The notes under the pieces: generated by a model
What the model saw: the letters and a program-made list of their open reading frames with translations, nothing else
Databases searched by the model: none
Told to the model about the DNA's origin: nothing
Part shown: positions 48,372 to 56,789 of the stretch, in pieces
How the letters are laid out: each line of letters begins with the position of its first letter
Position numbering within the stretch: the first letter of the stretch is position 1
NCBI RefSeq assembly: GCF_009296265.1
Contig: NZ_WBJS01000001.1
Location: 434,001 to 498,000, forward strand
Origin: Thioclava sp. JE_KL1
Lineage (GTDB): Bacteria; Pseudomonadota; Alphaproteobacteria; Rhodobacterales; Rhodobacteraceae
Reading direction: 5' to 3'
DNA: 64,000 nt
Made by a program: the position numbers and the translations under genes

Positions 48372-49282
48372 CCCGCAAATTCATTGCCGCCGCCGCCCAG
48401 CTTGGACCGATTGCGCGTGACGAGCCGCGCGCCTCCGCCGTGGCGCGGATGCAGAAGCTTTTGATCGACGCCCATCGGCGCGGCGCGGAACTGGTCGTCT
48501 TTCCCGAACTGGCGCTGACCACCTTCTTCCCGCGCTGGCTGATCGAGGACGAGGCCGAGCTCGACGCATTCTATGAAACCGAGATGCCGAATGCGGAGGT
48601 GCAGCCGCTGTTCGATACCGCCCGCGACCTCGGCGTCGGCTTCTATCTCGGCTATGCGGAGATCGCCTTCGAGAACGGCCAGAAGCGCCGGTTCAACACT
48701 TCGATCACCGTCGACAAGACCGGCCAGATCATAGGCAAATATCGCAAGATCCACCTGCCCGGCCATCCGGAATACGAAGACTGGCGCCCCTTCCAGCATC
48801 TGGAGAAGCGCTATTTCGAGCATGGCAATCTGGGCTTTGGCGTCTTCGACGGGTTCGGCGGCAAGCTGGGCATGTGCCTGTGCAACGACCGCCGCTGGCC
48901 CGAGACGTTCCGCGTGTTGGGGCTGCGCGGGGCGGAACTGGTGATGCTGGGCTATAATACACCGGTGCATTATCCGCTCGCGCCCGAGCATGACCATCTG
49001 CAGGACTTCCACAACCACCTGTCGATGCAGGCGGGGGCTTATGCGAACGGGTGCTGGGTGATCGGCACCGCGAAAGCGGGACGTGAAGAGGGCTGCGACC
49101 TGATCGGCGGCACGTGCATCATCGCGCCCACCGGCGAGATCATCGCCAAGACCCAAGGGTTCGGCGATGAGCTGGCGATGGCCGAAATCGACCTCGACCG
49201 CTGCCGCGAGCTGCGTGAGAACGTCTTCAACTTCGCGCTTCACCGCGAGCCGGACGACTACCGCGACATCTGCGCGGGATAA
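48368..49282 (+). CDS. N-carbamoyl-D-amino acid hydrolase-like nitrilase family enzyme
   Basis: The 304-residue protein has the length and spacing of Agrobacterium D-carbamoylase. The catalytic triad falls at the same numbers as I recall for that enzyme: Glu47 in VFPELALTTFFPRW, Lys127 in KYRKIHLPGH and Cys172 in CLCNDRRWPE. The block HLEKRYFEHGNLGF also matches. It would split N-carbamoyl-D-amino acids into the D-amino acid, CO2 and ammonia. It is the last gene of the operon, overlapping the M20 hydrolase by ATGA. Together they could handle both enantiomers, and DpaL accepts both. Confidence 0.88.
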   Translation: MTRKFIAAAAQLGPIARDEPRASAVARMQKLLIDAHRRGAELVVFPELALTTFFPRWLIEDEAELDAFYETEMPNAEVQPLFDTARDLGVGFYLGYAEIAFENGQKRRFNTSITVDKTGQIIGKYRKIHLPGHPEYEDWRPFQHLEKRYFEHGNLGFGVFDGFGGKLGMCLCNDRRWPETFRVLGLRGAELVMLGYNTPVHYPLAPEHDHLQDFHNHLSMQAGAYANGCWVIGTAKAGREEGCDLIGGTCIIAPTGEIIAKTQGFGDELAMAEIDLDRCRELRENVFNFALHREPDDYRDICAG

Positions 49283-49308
49283 GCAATGTTAAGTGTCGGG
49301 GTTACCGA

Positions 49309-49725
49309 TCAGTGCAGCGGCGCATTCGAGGCCGCGAGCTGTTCCGCATAGGCGCCCCGAACCTTGAGCGACGAGAGCATCGGTTGGGACTGCATGATGT
49401 ATCCCTCGAGGAAGGTGACGAGGGCGATGCGCCACCGGCGTTCGATCTCGATATAGGGATCGGAGGTAGCGTAGGAACTCACGTTGACGGAGACCGAGAA
49501 TTTCTGCGGGTCGAAAGTCGCGCGTTGGTCGAGCAATTCGGTGCGCAAGGCCGGGGTGAACACCTTTTCCGGCTGCGCCAGCGTCGCCAGGCCTTTCAAG
49601 TCGATCGAGTCGCCGAGAGCGTCGCGAGTGTCGTCCTGGAAATTAAGGGAGAATTTGCCCACTTCAGCCACACCGCGCTCATCAAGCTTAACCAACAATT
49701 CAAGCGACACGTGTTTAACATTCAT
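49309..49725 (-). CDS. Conserved-looking hypothetical protein, 138 aa
   Basis: I do not recognise this protein. It starts MNVKHVSLELLVKLDERGV after a strong ACGGAGG site (start 49725) and has no signal peptide or membrane helix. It looks like an alternating beta/helix fold: SVSVNVSSYATSDPYIEIERRW is a likely beta-hairpin and RIALVTFLEGYIMQSQPML a helix. The good ribosome site and codon use support it as a real gene. It converges with the carbamoylase gene and stands alone. Confidence 0.65.
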   Translation of the reverse strand: MNVKHVSLELLVKLDERGVAEVGKFSLNFQDDTRDALGDSIDLKGLATLAQPEKVFTPALRTELLDQRATFDPQKFSVSVNVSSYATSDPYIEIERRWRIALVTFLEGYIMQSQPMLSSLKVRGAYAEQLAASNAPLH

Positions 49726-50099
49726 AATCAATACCTCCGTTGGACGCGAGTGGCTCCGAATGGACCTGTGCGGCTCGCCGACGAGGGCTGGATCACATGC
49801 AAGAGCGGCGATGTTGTGACTTGAATTGGGCAACTATGTCAAAGTTAGTTTCTGACGCTGCGTGACCTTTCGAGCTGACTAGTAGGCCTCCATCTGCGGG
49901 GCCTGCCATCGAGAAAATGCCCTAACGGCAATCGTCCGCTTATACGGCGGAGCAAATCCTCTGCGTGGCACCGCTGCGTCAGTGATGCCAAATACGTCAG
50001 CAGCAAAAGAAAAATATTGTCGCGCCCCACGGTGCGCCCCAAATAATTGAACTGGTCCGTTCATTTTGAGGACCCGAGTCGTTTTGAAAGGAACCCGAC
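49726..50099. other. 374-bp intergenic region, relatively AT-rich
   Basis: No convincing gene; a 65-codon frame on the minus strand (49845-50042) lacks a ribosome site. The region contains the promoters of the 138-aa gene (leftward) and of the small lipoprotein (rightward). Its notable element is an inverted repeat at 50048-50063. Confidence 0.5.
50048..50063. promoter_or_regulatory. Inverted repeat TGAAC-N6-GTTCA
   Basis: Perfect 5-bp arms lie 37 bp before the small lipoprotein start, the position of a repressor or of a promoter-proximal activator. No regulator is adjacent and the factor is unknown. Confidence 0.35.
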
Positions 50100-50246
50100 A
50101 TGCAAAGCCCGATGAAGAAAAAAGCCGTACTCGCTCTGGTCGCATGCTGCGCCATGGGCATTCTGGCCGCCTGCACCCAAACCGAGGGCACGGCGACCGC
50201 TGCAAACGTTCCGAACATGGAGGCGAACATCGAAAACCCGATGTAA
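50100..50246 (+). CDS. Small lipoprotein, 48 aa
   Basis: A short gene starting MQSPMKKKAVLALVACC has a basic n-region, a hydrophobic core and the lipobox GILAAC. Cleavage leaves a mature lipidated peptide of about 24 residues (CTQTEGTATAANVPNMEA and a few more). AAAGGA is well placed before the ATG. It resembles entericidin-type small lipoproteins only in layout. It converges on the antiporter gene. Function unknown; stress- or envelope-related roles are common for such peptides. Confidence 0.7.
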   Translation: MQSPMKKKAVLALVACCAMGILAACTQTEGTATAANVPNMEANIENPM

Positions 50247-50283
50247 GCGATCGGAGCCTTTTCGCAGCACCAAAGCCGACCCG

Positions 50284-52800
50284 CTACTGACGCGCCCTCT
50301 CGACATCCGCGAGGAGCGCGTCAGGAGCGATGCCGCGTTTCTCCGCACTGGCGCGGACGGCCTCCTGCAGTGACTTGCTACGGCTCAGCAGGCGACGGAA
50401 GCGGGCTTCGTCCAATTCCAGAAGAGTCGACGGGGTGATCGCGCGCACTTCGGTCCTGCGCGTCCGTCTCATCAGGATCGACAGCTGACCGAACATCTCG
50501 CCGCGACCCAGCCGCCATGTCTGGTTAGCAGCCTCAACCTCGACGGCCCCGGAGGCGATGAAGAAGACGCTTTTCGCGACGCTTTCGCGGCCGAGAATGA
50601 CCTCCCCCGCATTGGCGTGCCGCGCCTTGAGCAACCGGCTCAATCGTTTCTGGTCCCGAGCATCGAGACCGGAGAACAGCGGAAATTGCCGCACGAGCTC
50701 GATGCGCCGCAGCGCGATATCGAGCTTGGGGCGATCCTCTGCGCGCGACCGCTTCTGCGCGAGGGCGGCCCGGAGCTTGGTGTAGACCTCATCGCCGATC
50801 AGGCCGTCTTCGCGCATCGTCTCGTATTCGCGCTCCTCCAGCCGCAGCGCGGTCCGACGAATGATGCGCCGTTCGAGCTCTTCGGCGTAGCCGGGATATT
50901 GCAGACGCAGCCCCTGCAGCGCGGTTTCGACGATTTCGATGCGGCGCGACAGCAGGTCAGAGAGCAGGTCGCTCACGCGCTTGCCATGAATACGGCGGAT
51001 GCGGCCGCTGATGAAGCCGCCGAGATCGCGCAGCACCAGACGCTGCGAGAGGAGCATCTCGAACCGGTCCGCCGTCATCCGCGCGAGGGGGCGCGACAGG
51101 TGGAGGCGGCGATGCAGGATATTCGCGATGCGGAAGCCGAAGCCATATTTGACGCTGCGCCGCGCGATCCGGTTATAGCCGTGCCGCCCGTCCGCGCGCG
51201 CGCCCTCGATCAGACGGTCGGCATTCGACAGAACCTGTTCGGCGATGCGAGAGGCGATCGTCCGCTCGCGCACCCGCATCAGGATGGTGTCGCGTTCATG
51301 GCCGGCGAGCGCGATAAGCCCCAAGGTAATGCGGTCGCGGTCGTGGATGTCCTGACTGTCGTCGGCGGCCTTGACCGCGCCCTCCAGCCGCTCCCCGAAC
51401 CGCTTGGCCTCGGAGCGGACGACGTCTCGGCTGAGTTCATAATTCTCGGTGGTCCGCGCGAGGTCTTCGCGCACTTTCTGCAGCGAGACGGCGACGACCT
51501 GGCGCGACAGCGCGTCGTCGATCGGCGACAGCCGGTCCAGCCCCAGCCGACCGATGATCCAGCGCAGCGTAGTGCCCTGCCCGATCAGCGTGAACAGGGT
51601 GAAGCCGGTGGCGAGGATGCCGACCATGCGCTGAACCTCATCGGGAACGCGGAAACTCTCGGTCACGGCCAGCGCCAGCGCGAGCGTCACCGCCCCACGC
51701 AACCCGCCCCAGAGGATGGCGACCCGGTAGGGCCGCTCGACCGTGGGCGAGACCCGCAGCGCCGTGAGAAGTGGCAGAAGCCCGAACAGGATCACCGCGC
51801 GCGCGAAAATCGACGCGAGGACGACGACACCGACGAGGGCGATATCCCCGATGCGGATTTCTTCGAGAAGTCTCGGGATTAACAGCGCCGCGAGAACGAA
51901 GATGAGGGCCCCCGCCCAATGCGCCAGGACGCCCCAGAGCTCGCGCAGATTGATCCATGTCTGCGGTTGCAGACGTCCGGGCCCGGTCAGGTTCAGCGTC
52001 AGACCGGCGGCGACCACCGCGATGACACCCGAGGCACCGATGCTTTGCTCCGCGCCGATATAGGCCAGGTAAGGCAGCGCGACCGAGATCGAGAGCTGGG
52101 CAAGCTCATGACGCCGGAAGAACGACATCATCCCGACGGCGATCCGCGCGACCAGCCAGCCCGTGAACGCGCCGCCGAGGATGAGATACGGAAACCGGGC
52201 GAGTGCGTCGCCCAGCTTCGGATCGGGCACGCCCATCATCACGAAGCCCATGAAAAGCCCGAACAGCGCGATAGCCGCGGCATCGTTCAGCAGGCTTTCC
52301 CCCTCGATGATCCGCGACAGCCTGCGCGGGGCAGAGATCGAGCGGAAGATCGAGACGACGGCGGACGGGTCGGTCGTGGACACGATCGCGCCGATGAGCA
52401 GGCACGCGGTGAGCGGGATCGAACTGACCCAGGACAGCGCGTAGCCGACGCTGAGGGTGGCCGCGACGACCGCCACCACCGCAAGCATCAGGATGGGAAC
52501 CCAGTCGTCCAGCATCCTGCGCAGGTCCATGCCCAGCGTCGCCTGAAAGAGCAGCGTGGGCAGGAACACGTAGAGAAACACGTTCGAGCGGATCGGCAGG
52601 TTCAGGATTGCTTCCGCCACCGGATTGAGCGCGTCGGTCAGCTCGGTCCGGAGGAAAAACACAGCCGCCACACCGATGAGAATACCGATGCCCGCGAGGA
52701 TCACGCTGAAGGGCAGACGCAGCCGCGCTGCCAATGGCTCCGCCACCCCGATGACGAGGAAAAGCGACGCGACAATCGTGGTGATGACGACGATATCCAT
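50284..52800 (-). CDS. CPA1 Na+/H+ antiporter with C-terminal cyclic-nucleotide-binding-like domain
   Basis: The 838-residue membrane protein exchanges cytoplasmic Na+ for H+. The N-terminal half has about 12 helices, with the ion-site motifs STTDPSAVVSIF and GESLLNDAAAIALF. A long, largely helical charged region (about 430-690) follows, then a cNMP-binding fold (FPLFSGLDARDQKRLSRLL to LLELDEARFRRLL). In that fold the usual FGELAL-type phosphate cassette reads FGQLSIL, with RRTRRTEVRA after it. The ribose-binding Glu is thus Gln and ligand binding may be lost. Plant SOS1-like and bacterial NhaP-type exchangers share this layout. It could recycle Na+ with the N-ATPase encoded 10 kb away. Confidence 0.9.
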   Translation of the reverse strand: MDIVVITTIVASLFLVIGVAEPLAARLRLPFSVILAGIGILIGVAAVFFLRTELTDALNPVAEAILNLPIRSNVFLYVFLPTLLFQATLGMDLRRMLDDWVPILMLAVVAVVAATLSVGYALSWVSSIPLTACLLIGAIVSTTDPSAVVSIFRSISAPRRLSRIIEGESLLNDAAAIALFGLFMGFVMMGVPDPKLGDALARFPYLILGGAFTGWLVARIAVGMMSFFRRHELAQLSISVALPYLAYIGAEQSIGASGVIAVVAAGLTLNLTGPGRLQPQTWINLRELWGVLAHWAGALIFVLAALLIPRLLEEIRIGDIALVGVVVLASIFARAVILFGLLPLLTALRVSPTVERPYRVAILWGGLRGAVTLALALAVTESFRVPDEVQRMVGILATGFTLFTLIGQGTTLRWIIGRLGLDRLSPIDDALSRQVVAVSLQKVREDLARTTENYELSRDVVRSEAKRFGERLEGAVKAADDSQDIHDRDRITLGLIALAGHERDTILMRVRERTIASRIAEQVLSNADRLIEGARADGRHGYNRIARRSVKYGFGFRIANILHRRLHLSRPLARMTADRFEMLLSQRLVLRDLGGFISGRIRRIHGKRVSDLLSDLLSRRIEIVETALQGLRLQYPGYAEELERRIIRRTALRLEEREYETMREDGLIGDEVYTKLRAALAQKRSRAEDRPKLDIALRRIELVRQFPLFSGLDARDQKRLSRLLKARHANAGEVILGRESVAKSVFFIASGAVEVEAANQTWRLGRGEMFGQLSILMRRTRRTEVRAITPSTLLELDEARFRRLLSRSKSLQEAVRASAEKRGIAPDALLADVERARQ

Positions 52801-52879
52801 TCAGTCGAAATACCACGCTGATCGGCGGACGCACGGGGAATTGAAAGGTTTCGACACTTTGCGATCGGGAGACAAGCAC

Positions 52880-52903
52880 GCCCCCGCCGAGAGAGGCGGG
52901 GGC
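52880..52903 (-). terminator. Hairpin terminator downstream of wrbA
   Basis: A 9-bp perfect stem (GCCCCCGCC/GGCGGGGGC) with loop GAGAGA lies 22 bp after the wrbA stop on the minus strand, in the gap before the antiporter gene. The U-run is weak, so it may be partly a barrier or processing hairpin. Confidence 0.6.
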
Positions 52904-52925
52904 GCTTTATAGACCTTAAGTCAGA

Positions 52926-53519
52926 TCAGCCGACGAGCTTCGCCGTCATCTCGACAAGGCGCTTCGCCTGATGGGCGATTGCGGCCTTGCCAGCCTCGTC
53001 GACGCCCCCGGCATTGGTCGAGAAGCCATAGGGGTTGCCGCCCGCGTTGAAGATCGCCTCGTCGGTATAGCCCGGCGGAACGATGACGCAGCCCCAGTGC
53101 ATGGCCGTGGTGTAGAGGCCGAGGATCGTCGCCTCCTGCCCACCATGTGCGTTCTGCGCGCTGGTCGTCGCGGTGAAGGTCTTGTTGGCGAGCTTGCCTG
53201 CGCCCCAGAGACCGCCCAGCGTGTCGATGAAGGCGCGCATCTGGCTTGCAGAGACGCCGTAGCGGGTCGGTCCGGAGAAGAAATAGCCCTCGGCCCACTC
53301 CATGTCGTCGGCGGTCACTTCCGGAATGTCGCTCATCTTCTCGAGCTGGTTTTTCCAAGCGTCCTGCCCCTCGACGACGGCTTTCGGGGCCGTCTCGGGA
53401 ATGCGGCGCAGGCGCACTTCGGCCCCGGCAGCCTCGGCGGCTTCCGCAGCCGCCAACGCGACGGCGTGGTTGGTGCCATAGGTGGAATAAAAGACGATTG
53501 CGATCTTCGGTTGTGCCAT
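52926..53519 (-). CDS. wrbA: NAD(P)H:quinone oxidoreductase WrbA
   Basis: The 197-residue flavodoxin-like FMN enzyme reduces quinones by two electrons and avoids radical formation. The FMN phosphate loop is [25 protein letters not shown] and [14 protein letters not shown] are the other WrbA blocks. AGGAGA precedes the ATG at 53519. It lies 44 bp after the pirin gene on the same strand and is probably cotranscribed, forming a quinone/flavonoid stress pair. Confidence 0.94.
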   Translation of the reverse strand: MAQPKIAIVFYSTYGTNHAVALAAAEAAEAAGAEVRLRRIPETAPKAVVEGQDAWKNQLEKMSDIPEVTADDMEWAEGYFFSGPTRYGVSASQMRAFIDTLGGLWGAGKLANKTFTATTSAQNAHGGQEATILGLYTTAMHWGCVIVPPGYTDEAIFNAGGNPYGFSTNAGGVDEAGKAAIAHQAKRLVEMTAKLVG

Positions 53520-53563
53520 TTCTATCTCCTGTGTTGGGAAGGGCCTGAGGGGCAACGGCGCCC

Positions 53564-54472
53564 TCAGCCGTGTTTGATGAACGTGCCGTTGTTGAGTTCA
53601 GTCAGCGCCTGACGCAGTTCGTCTTGCGTGTTCATGACGATGGGGCCGTGCCACGCGACGGGCTCCTGGATCGGGCGGCCGGTCATCAGCAGGAAGCGGA
53701 GACCTTCGTCCCCGGCCTGCACCGTGATCTCGTCGCCCGCGCCGAAGCGGACCAGCGTGCGGTTGCCGGTCATGTCGCGGATATTCAGCTCCTGCCCGCG
53801 ATATTCCTTCTCGACCTTGATGCCGACGGGATCGCTGGCGTCGCGGAAGGTGCCGGAACCTGCGAAGACATAGGCGAGCGCGTTCGAGCGCGTATCGACC
53901 GGCAGCACCTTGCGGCGTCCTGCGGGGATCGACACGTCGAGCAGCATAGGATTGGCGGCGATGCCGTCGACCGGTCCGGTCTTGCCCCAGAACGAGCCGA
54001 TGATGACCTTGACAGTCGTGCCGTCATCGTCGCCTTCGATCGGGATGTCGCTGCCGGTGATGTCCTGATAGCGCGGCGCCGTCATCTTGAGCGCGCCGGG
54101 CAGGTTCGCCCAAAGCTGGAACCCGTGCATCTGCCCCTTGGCATTGCCCGAGGGCATCTCCTGATGGACGATGCCGGATCCGGCGGTCATCCACTGCACG
54201 CTGCCTGCGCCGAGAAGACCGCGATTGCCGAGCGAATCCGCGTGCTCCACCTGGCCGTCGAGCACATAGGTAATCGTCTCGATGCCGCGATGCGGGTGCC
54301 AAGGGAAGCCCTTGGAATAAAGCCGCGGATCGTCGTTGCGGAAATCGTCCATCATCAGGAACGGATCGGTCAGCGACGGGTCGCCGAAGCCGAACACGCG
54401 ATGAAGATGAACGCCAGCGCCTTCGAGCGCGGGTTGCGCTTGGCTGGTGGCCGAGACAGGTCGAAAGGTCAT
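53564..54472 (-). CDS. Pirin-family bicupin protein
   Basis: The 302-residue protein has the pirin N-terminal cupin with metal ligands in [16 protein letters not shown] and the typical [11 protein letters not shown], followed by the C-terminal pirin domain. Bacterial pirins can act as quercetin 2,3-dioxygenases or as redox-sensing protein partners. GGAGG precedes the ATG at 54472. It is followed by wrbA. A terminator separates it from the upstream GMC genes. Confidence 0.9.
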   Translation of the reverse strand: MTFRPVSATSQAQPALEGAGVHLHRVFGFGDPSLTDPFLMMDDFRNDDPRLYSKGFPWHPHRGIETITYVLDGQVEHADSLGNRGLLGAGSVQWMTAGSGIVHQEMPSGNAKGQMHGFQLWANLPGALKMTAPRYQDITGSDIPIEGDDDGTTVKVIIGSFWGKTGPVDGIAANPMLLDVSIPAGRRKVLPVDTRSNALAYVFAGSGTFRDASDPVGIKVEKEYRGQELNIRDMTGNRTLVRFGAGDEITVQAGDEGLRFLLMTGRPIQEPVAWHGPIVMNTQDELRQALTELNNGTFIKHG

Positions 54473-54586
54473 GGGAGCCTCCAAATATCGTTGGTGATAG
54501 TGTGGGGCTTCCCGTGGAAATTTGAATTAGCGAAGGTCCCGCATGTCCTGTGCGCAAGCGCGCAGACGGGCAAAGGTTCCGCAAAA

Positions 54587-54618
54587 AGAACCGGGCCACC
54601 GTTCGGCAGCCCGGTCTT
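54587..54618 (-). terminator. Intrinsic terminator of the gloA/GMC operon
   Basis: On the minus strand a CCGGGC/GCCCGG stem with a 12-base loop is followed by a T-rich tract (TTCTTTTTGC). It lies about 30 bp after the GMC oxidoreductase stop. Confidence 0.72.
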
Positions 54619-54645
54619 CTTTTGCCTTAGCTGACCCTCTCGGGA

Positions 54646-56217
54646 TCAGATGTTACCCTTGGACAGCTCCCCGGCAATGAAATCCGCCTGCCGGATCGCG
54701 AGCGCCACGATGGTCAGCGTCGGGTTCTCTGCAGCCCCCGTCGTGAACTGCGAGCCGTCCGAGATGAACAGGTTCGGCACATCATGGGTCTGGCCGTGCT
54801 TGTTCACCACCCCGTCGCGCGGGTTCTCGGACATTCGGTTGGTGCCGAGGTTATGCGTCGACGGATAGGGCGGCGTCGGCAGCGTCCGGGTCGCGCCCAC
54901 CGCCTCGTAGATCGCCTTCCCGCGGGCATAAGCGTGATCGCGCATCGCCCGGTCGTTCGGGTGATCGGTGTAGTTCACGTTGGCCACCGGCAGCCCGTAG
55001 GCGTCCTCGACCGAGTGATTAAGGGTGATGCGGTTGGTCTCCTGCGGCATGTCCTCACCGACGATCCACATCCCGGCCATGTTCTCGTAGCTGTCGAGCG
55101 CCGAGGTGAACTCGCGCCCCCAGCCGCCCGGATCGAGGAAGGCCGCCATGAAGGGCAGACCGAGGCTGAGCGTCTCCAGCTCATAGCCACCCACGAACCC
55201 GCGCGAGGGATCGTGGCGCGCCTCATCGCGGACGATGCCCGCCATCGTCGTGCCGCGCCACATCTTCACCGGCTTGTCGAACACGCCATAGACCGAGCCC
55301 GTGGTGTGACGCATGTAGTTGCGCCCCACCTGCCCCGAGGAGTTCGCAAGCCCGTCGGGGAACATCGCCGAATGCGAATTCAGGAGCACGCGCGGGCTCT
55401 CGATGGAGTTGCCCGCGACGCAGACGATCTTGGCCTTCTGCATCTGCAGATTGCCCTCCTTGTCGAAATACTCGACGCCGGAGGCCATGCCCTGATCGTT
55501 ATGCAGGATGCGGGCGACGTGGCAGTGATCGCGCACCTCCAGATTGCCGGTCGCCTCGCCGCGCGGAATATCGGTGTAGGCCGACGACCACTTGGCGCCC
55601 CATTTGCAGCCCTGGAAACAGAAGCCCGTCTGCTGGCACGAAATCCGGTCGTCATATTCGATCGAGTTGATCGCCATATGACCGGTATTCACTTCCTCGT
55701 AGCCAAGCGACTTCGCGCCTTTCTCCAGCACCTTGAAGTTGTTGTTGCCCGGCAGGCCCGGACGATCGCCGGTGCGCGTCACACCGAGCTTCGCTTCCGC
55801 CTTGTCGTAATAGGGCGCAAGCTCCGCCGGATCGATCGGCCAGTCGAGCAGGTTCGCCCCGTCGACATTGCCGTAATGGGTCTTCGTCTTGAACTCGTGG
55901 TCCTGAAAGCGAAGGCTCGCCCCGGCCCAGTGGATCGAGGTGCCGCCGACCGCTTTCACGATCCACGCGGGCAGACCTGAGAAGTCCTTCGCCACCCGCC
56001 AGTCGCCGCTCGTGGTGCGCGGCTCGGTCCAGGCGAGCTGGCCGAAGCTTTCCCATTCGTCGTTGATGTAATCCTCGGGCAGATAGCGACCGCCCGCCTC
56101 GAGCGCCACGACCTTGACGCCCTTCTGCGCCAGTTCGTTGGCCAGCACGCCGCCGCCTGCGCCGGTGCCGATGATGACAACGACGCTGTCGTCGCTCAGA
56201 TCAAATTTCGCAACCAT
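54646..56217 (-). CDS. GMC-family oxidoreductase (second, cytochrome-less dehydrogenase)
   Basis: The 523-residue FAD dehydrogenase has IGTGAGGGVLANELAQKG and LEAGG at the N-terminus and ENPTLTIVALAIRQAD at the C-terminus. It is the flavoprotein of a gluconate 2-dehydrogenase-type complex. Unlike the system at 4155-7844, no cytochrome subunit follows, so electrons may go straight to quinone or a separate cytochrome. It has no signal peptide and relies on the Tat-bearing subunit 3 encoded 11 bp upstream. Substrate unknown. Confidence 0.9.
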   Translation of the reverse strand: MVAKFDLSDDSVVVIIGTGAGGGVLANELAQKGVKVVALEAGGRYLPEDYINDEWESFGQLAWTEPRTTSGDWRVAKDFSGLPAWIVKAVGGTSIHWAGASLRFQDHEFKTKTHYGNVDGANLLDWPIDPAELAPYYDKAEAKLGVTRTGDRPGLPGNNNFKVLEKGAKSLGYEEVNTGHMAINSIEYDDRISCQQTGFCFQGCKWGAKWSSAYTDIPRGEATGNLEVRDHCHVARILHNDQGMASGVEYFDKEGNLQMQKAKIVCVAGNSIESPRVLLNSHSAMFPDGLANSSGQVGRNYMRHTTGSVYGVFDKPVKMWRGTTMAGIVRDEARHDPSRGFVGGYELETLSLGLPFMAAFLDPGGWGREFTSALDSYENMAGMWIVGEDMPQETNRITLNHSVEDAYGLPVANVNYTDHPNDRAMRDHAYARGKAIYEAVGATRTLPTPPYPSTHNLGTNRMSENPRDGVVNKHGQTHDVPNLFISDGSQFTTGAAENPTLTIVALAIRQADFIAGELSKGNI

Positions 56218-56228
56218 GTCTGCCTCCC

Positions 56229-56753
56229 TTACAGCCAGTCGATGTCGTCAAAACCGCGGTTGATGTAGCCGCCCTTGGAATAGGACTCGCCCTCGTAGCC
56301 GAAGATCGGCCAGACCGCTTTCTGGTTGTAGAGGCCGGTCACCAGACCACCCCGGATCTTCTGGAAGAAGGGGCTTTCCTCCATGCCCCGCAGGATCGCG
56401 ACGCGATCCTTCTCCCAGCCCGTCTCGAGGTAATTCGCGAAACCCTTGCCGCGCGCCGCCGCATCGAGCGCAGCAATCCCCGCTTCGATTTCATCAGCTG
56501 TATCGGGGCTGTCGTAGCCTTTCACCGCGATGACATAATACTGGTCGTCGATCTTGTCGTGCGGATAGATATCGCGCGCCATCTGCACGAGCGTCGCGAA
56601 GGTCGTCGGCTTGAGCGCCGAGAGCTCGGTGGCCCAGGCGGCATTGCGCGCCGCCATGAACCCCGAACCCACGACGAAGCTCGCCCCCGCCACGGTTGCC
56701 CGCGCCAGCAGCTGCCGTCTGGTCAGCCCTTTCGAGCTTGCCTTGGTTGCCAT
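56229..56753 (-). CDS. Gluconate 2-dehydrogenase subunit 3-like protein (Tat signal)
   Basis: The 174-residue protein has a twin-arginine leader (TRRQLLARATVAG) and a small helical mature domain of the subunit 3 family (TFATLVQMARDIYPHDKID). It escorts the GMC flavoprotein to the periplasm. It lies between gloA (36 bp upstream) and the GMC gene (11 bp downstream). Confidence 0.85.
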   Translation of the reverse strand: MATKASSKGLTRRQLLARATVAGASFVVGSGFMAARNAAWATELSALKPTTFATLVQMARDIYPHDKIDDQYYVIAVKGYDSPDTADEIEAGIAALDAAARGKGFANYLETGWEKDRVAILRGMEESPFFQKIRGGLVTGLYNQKAVWPIFGYEGESYSKGGYINRGFDDIDWL

Positions 56754-56789
56754 TGTCGTCTCCTCCCTGATGTCTCCCTTAGGAAAATC

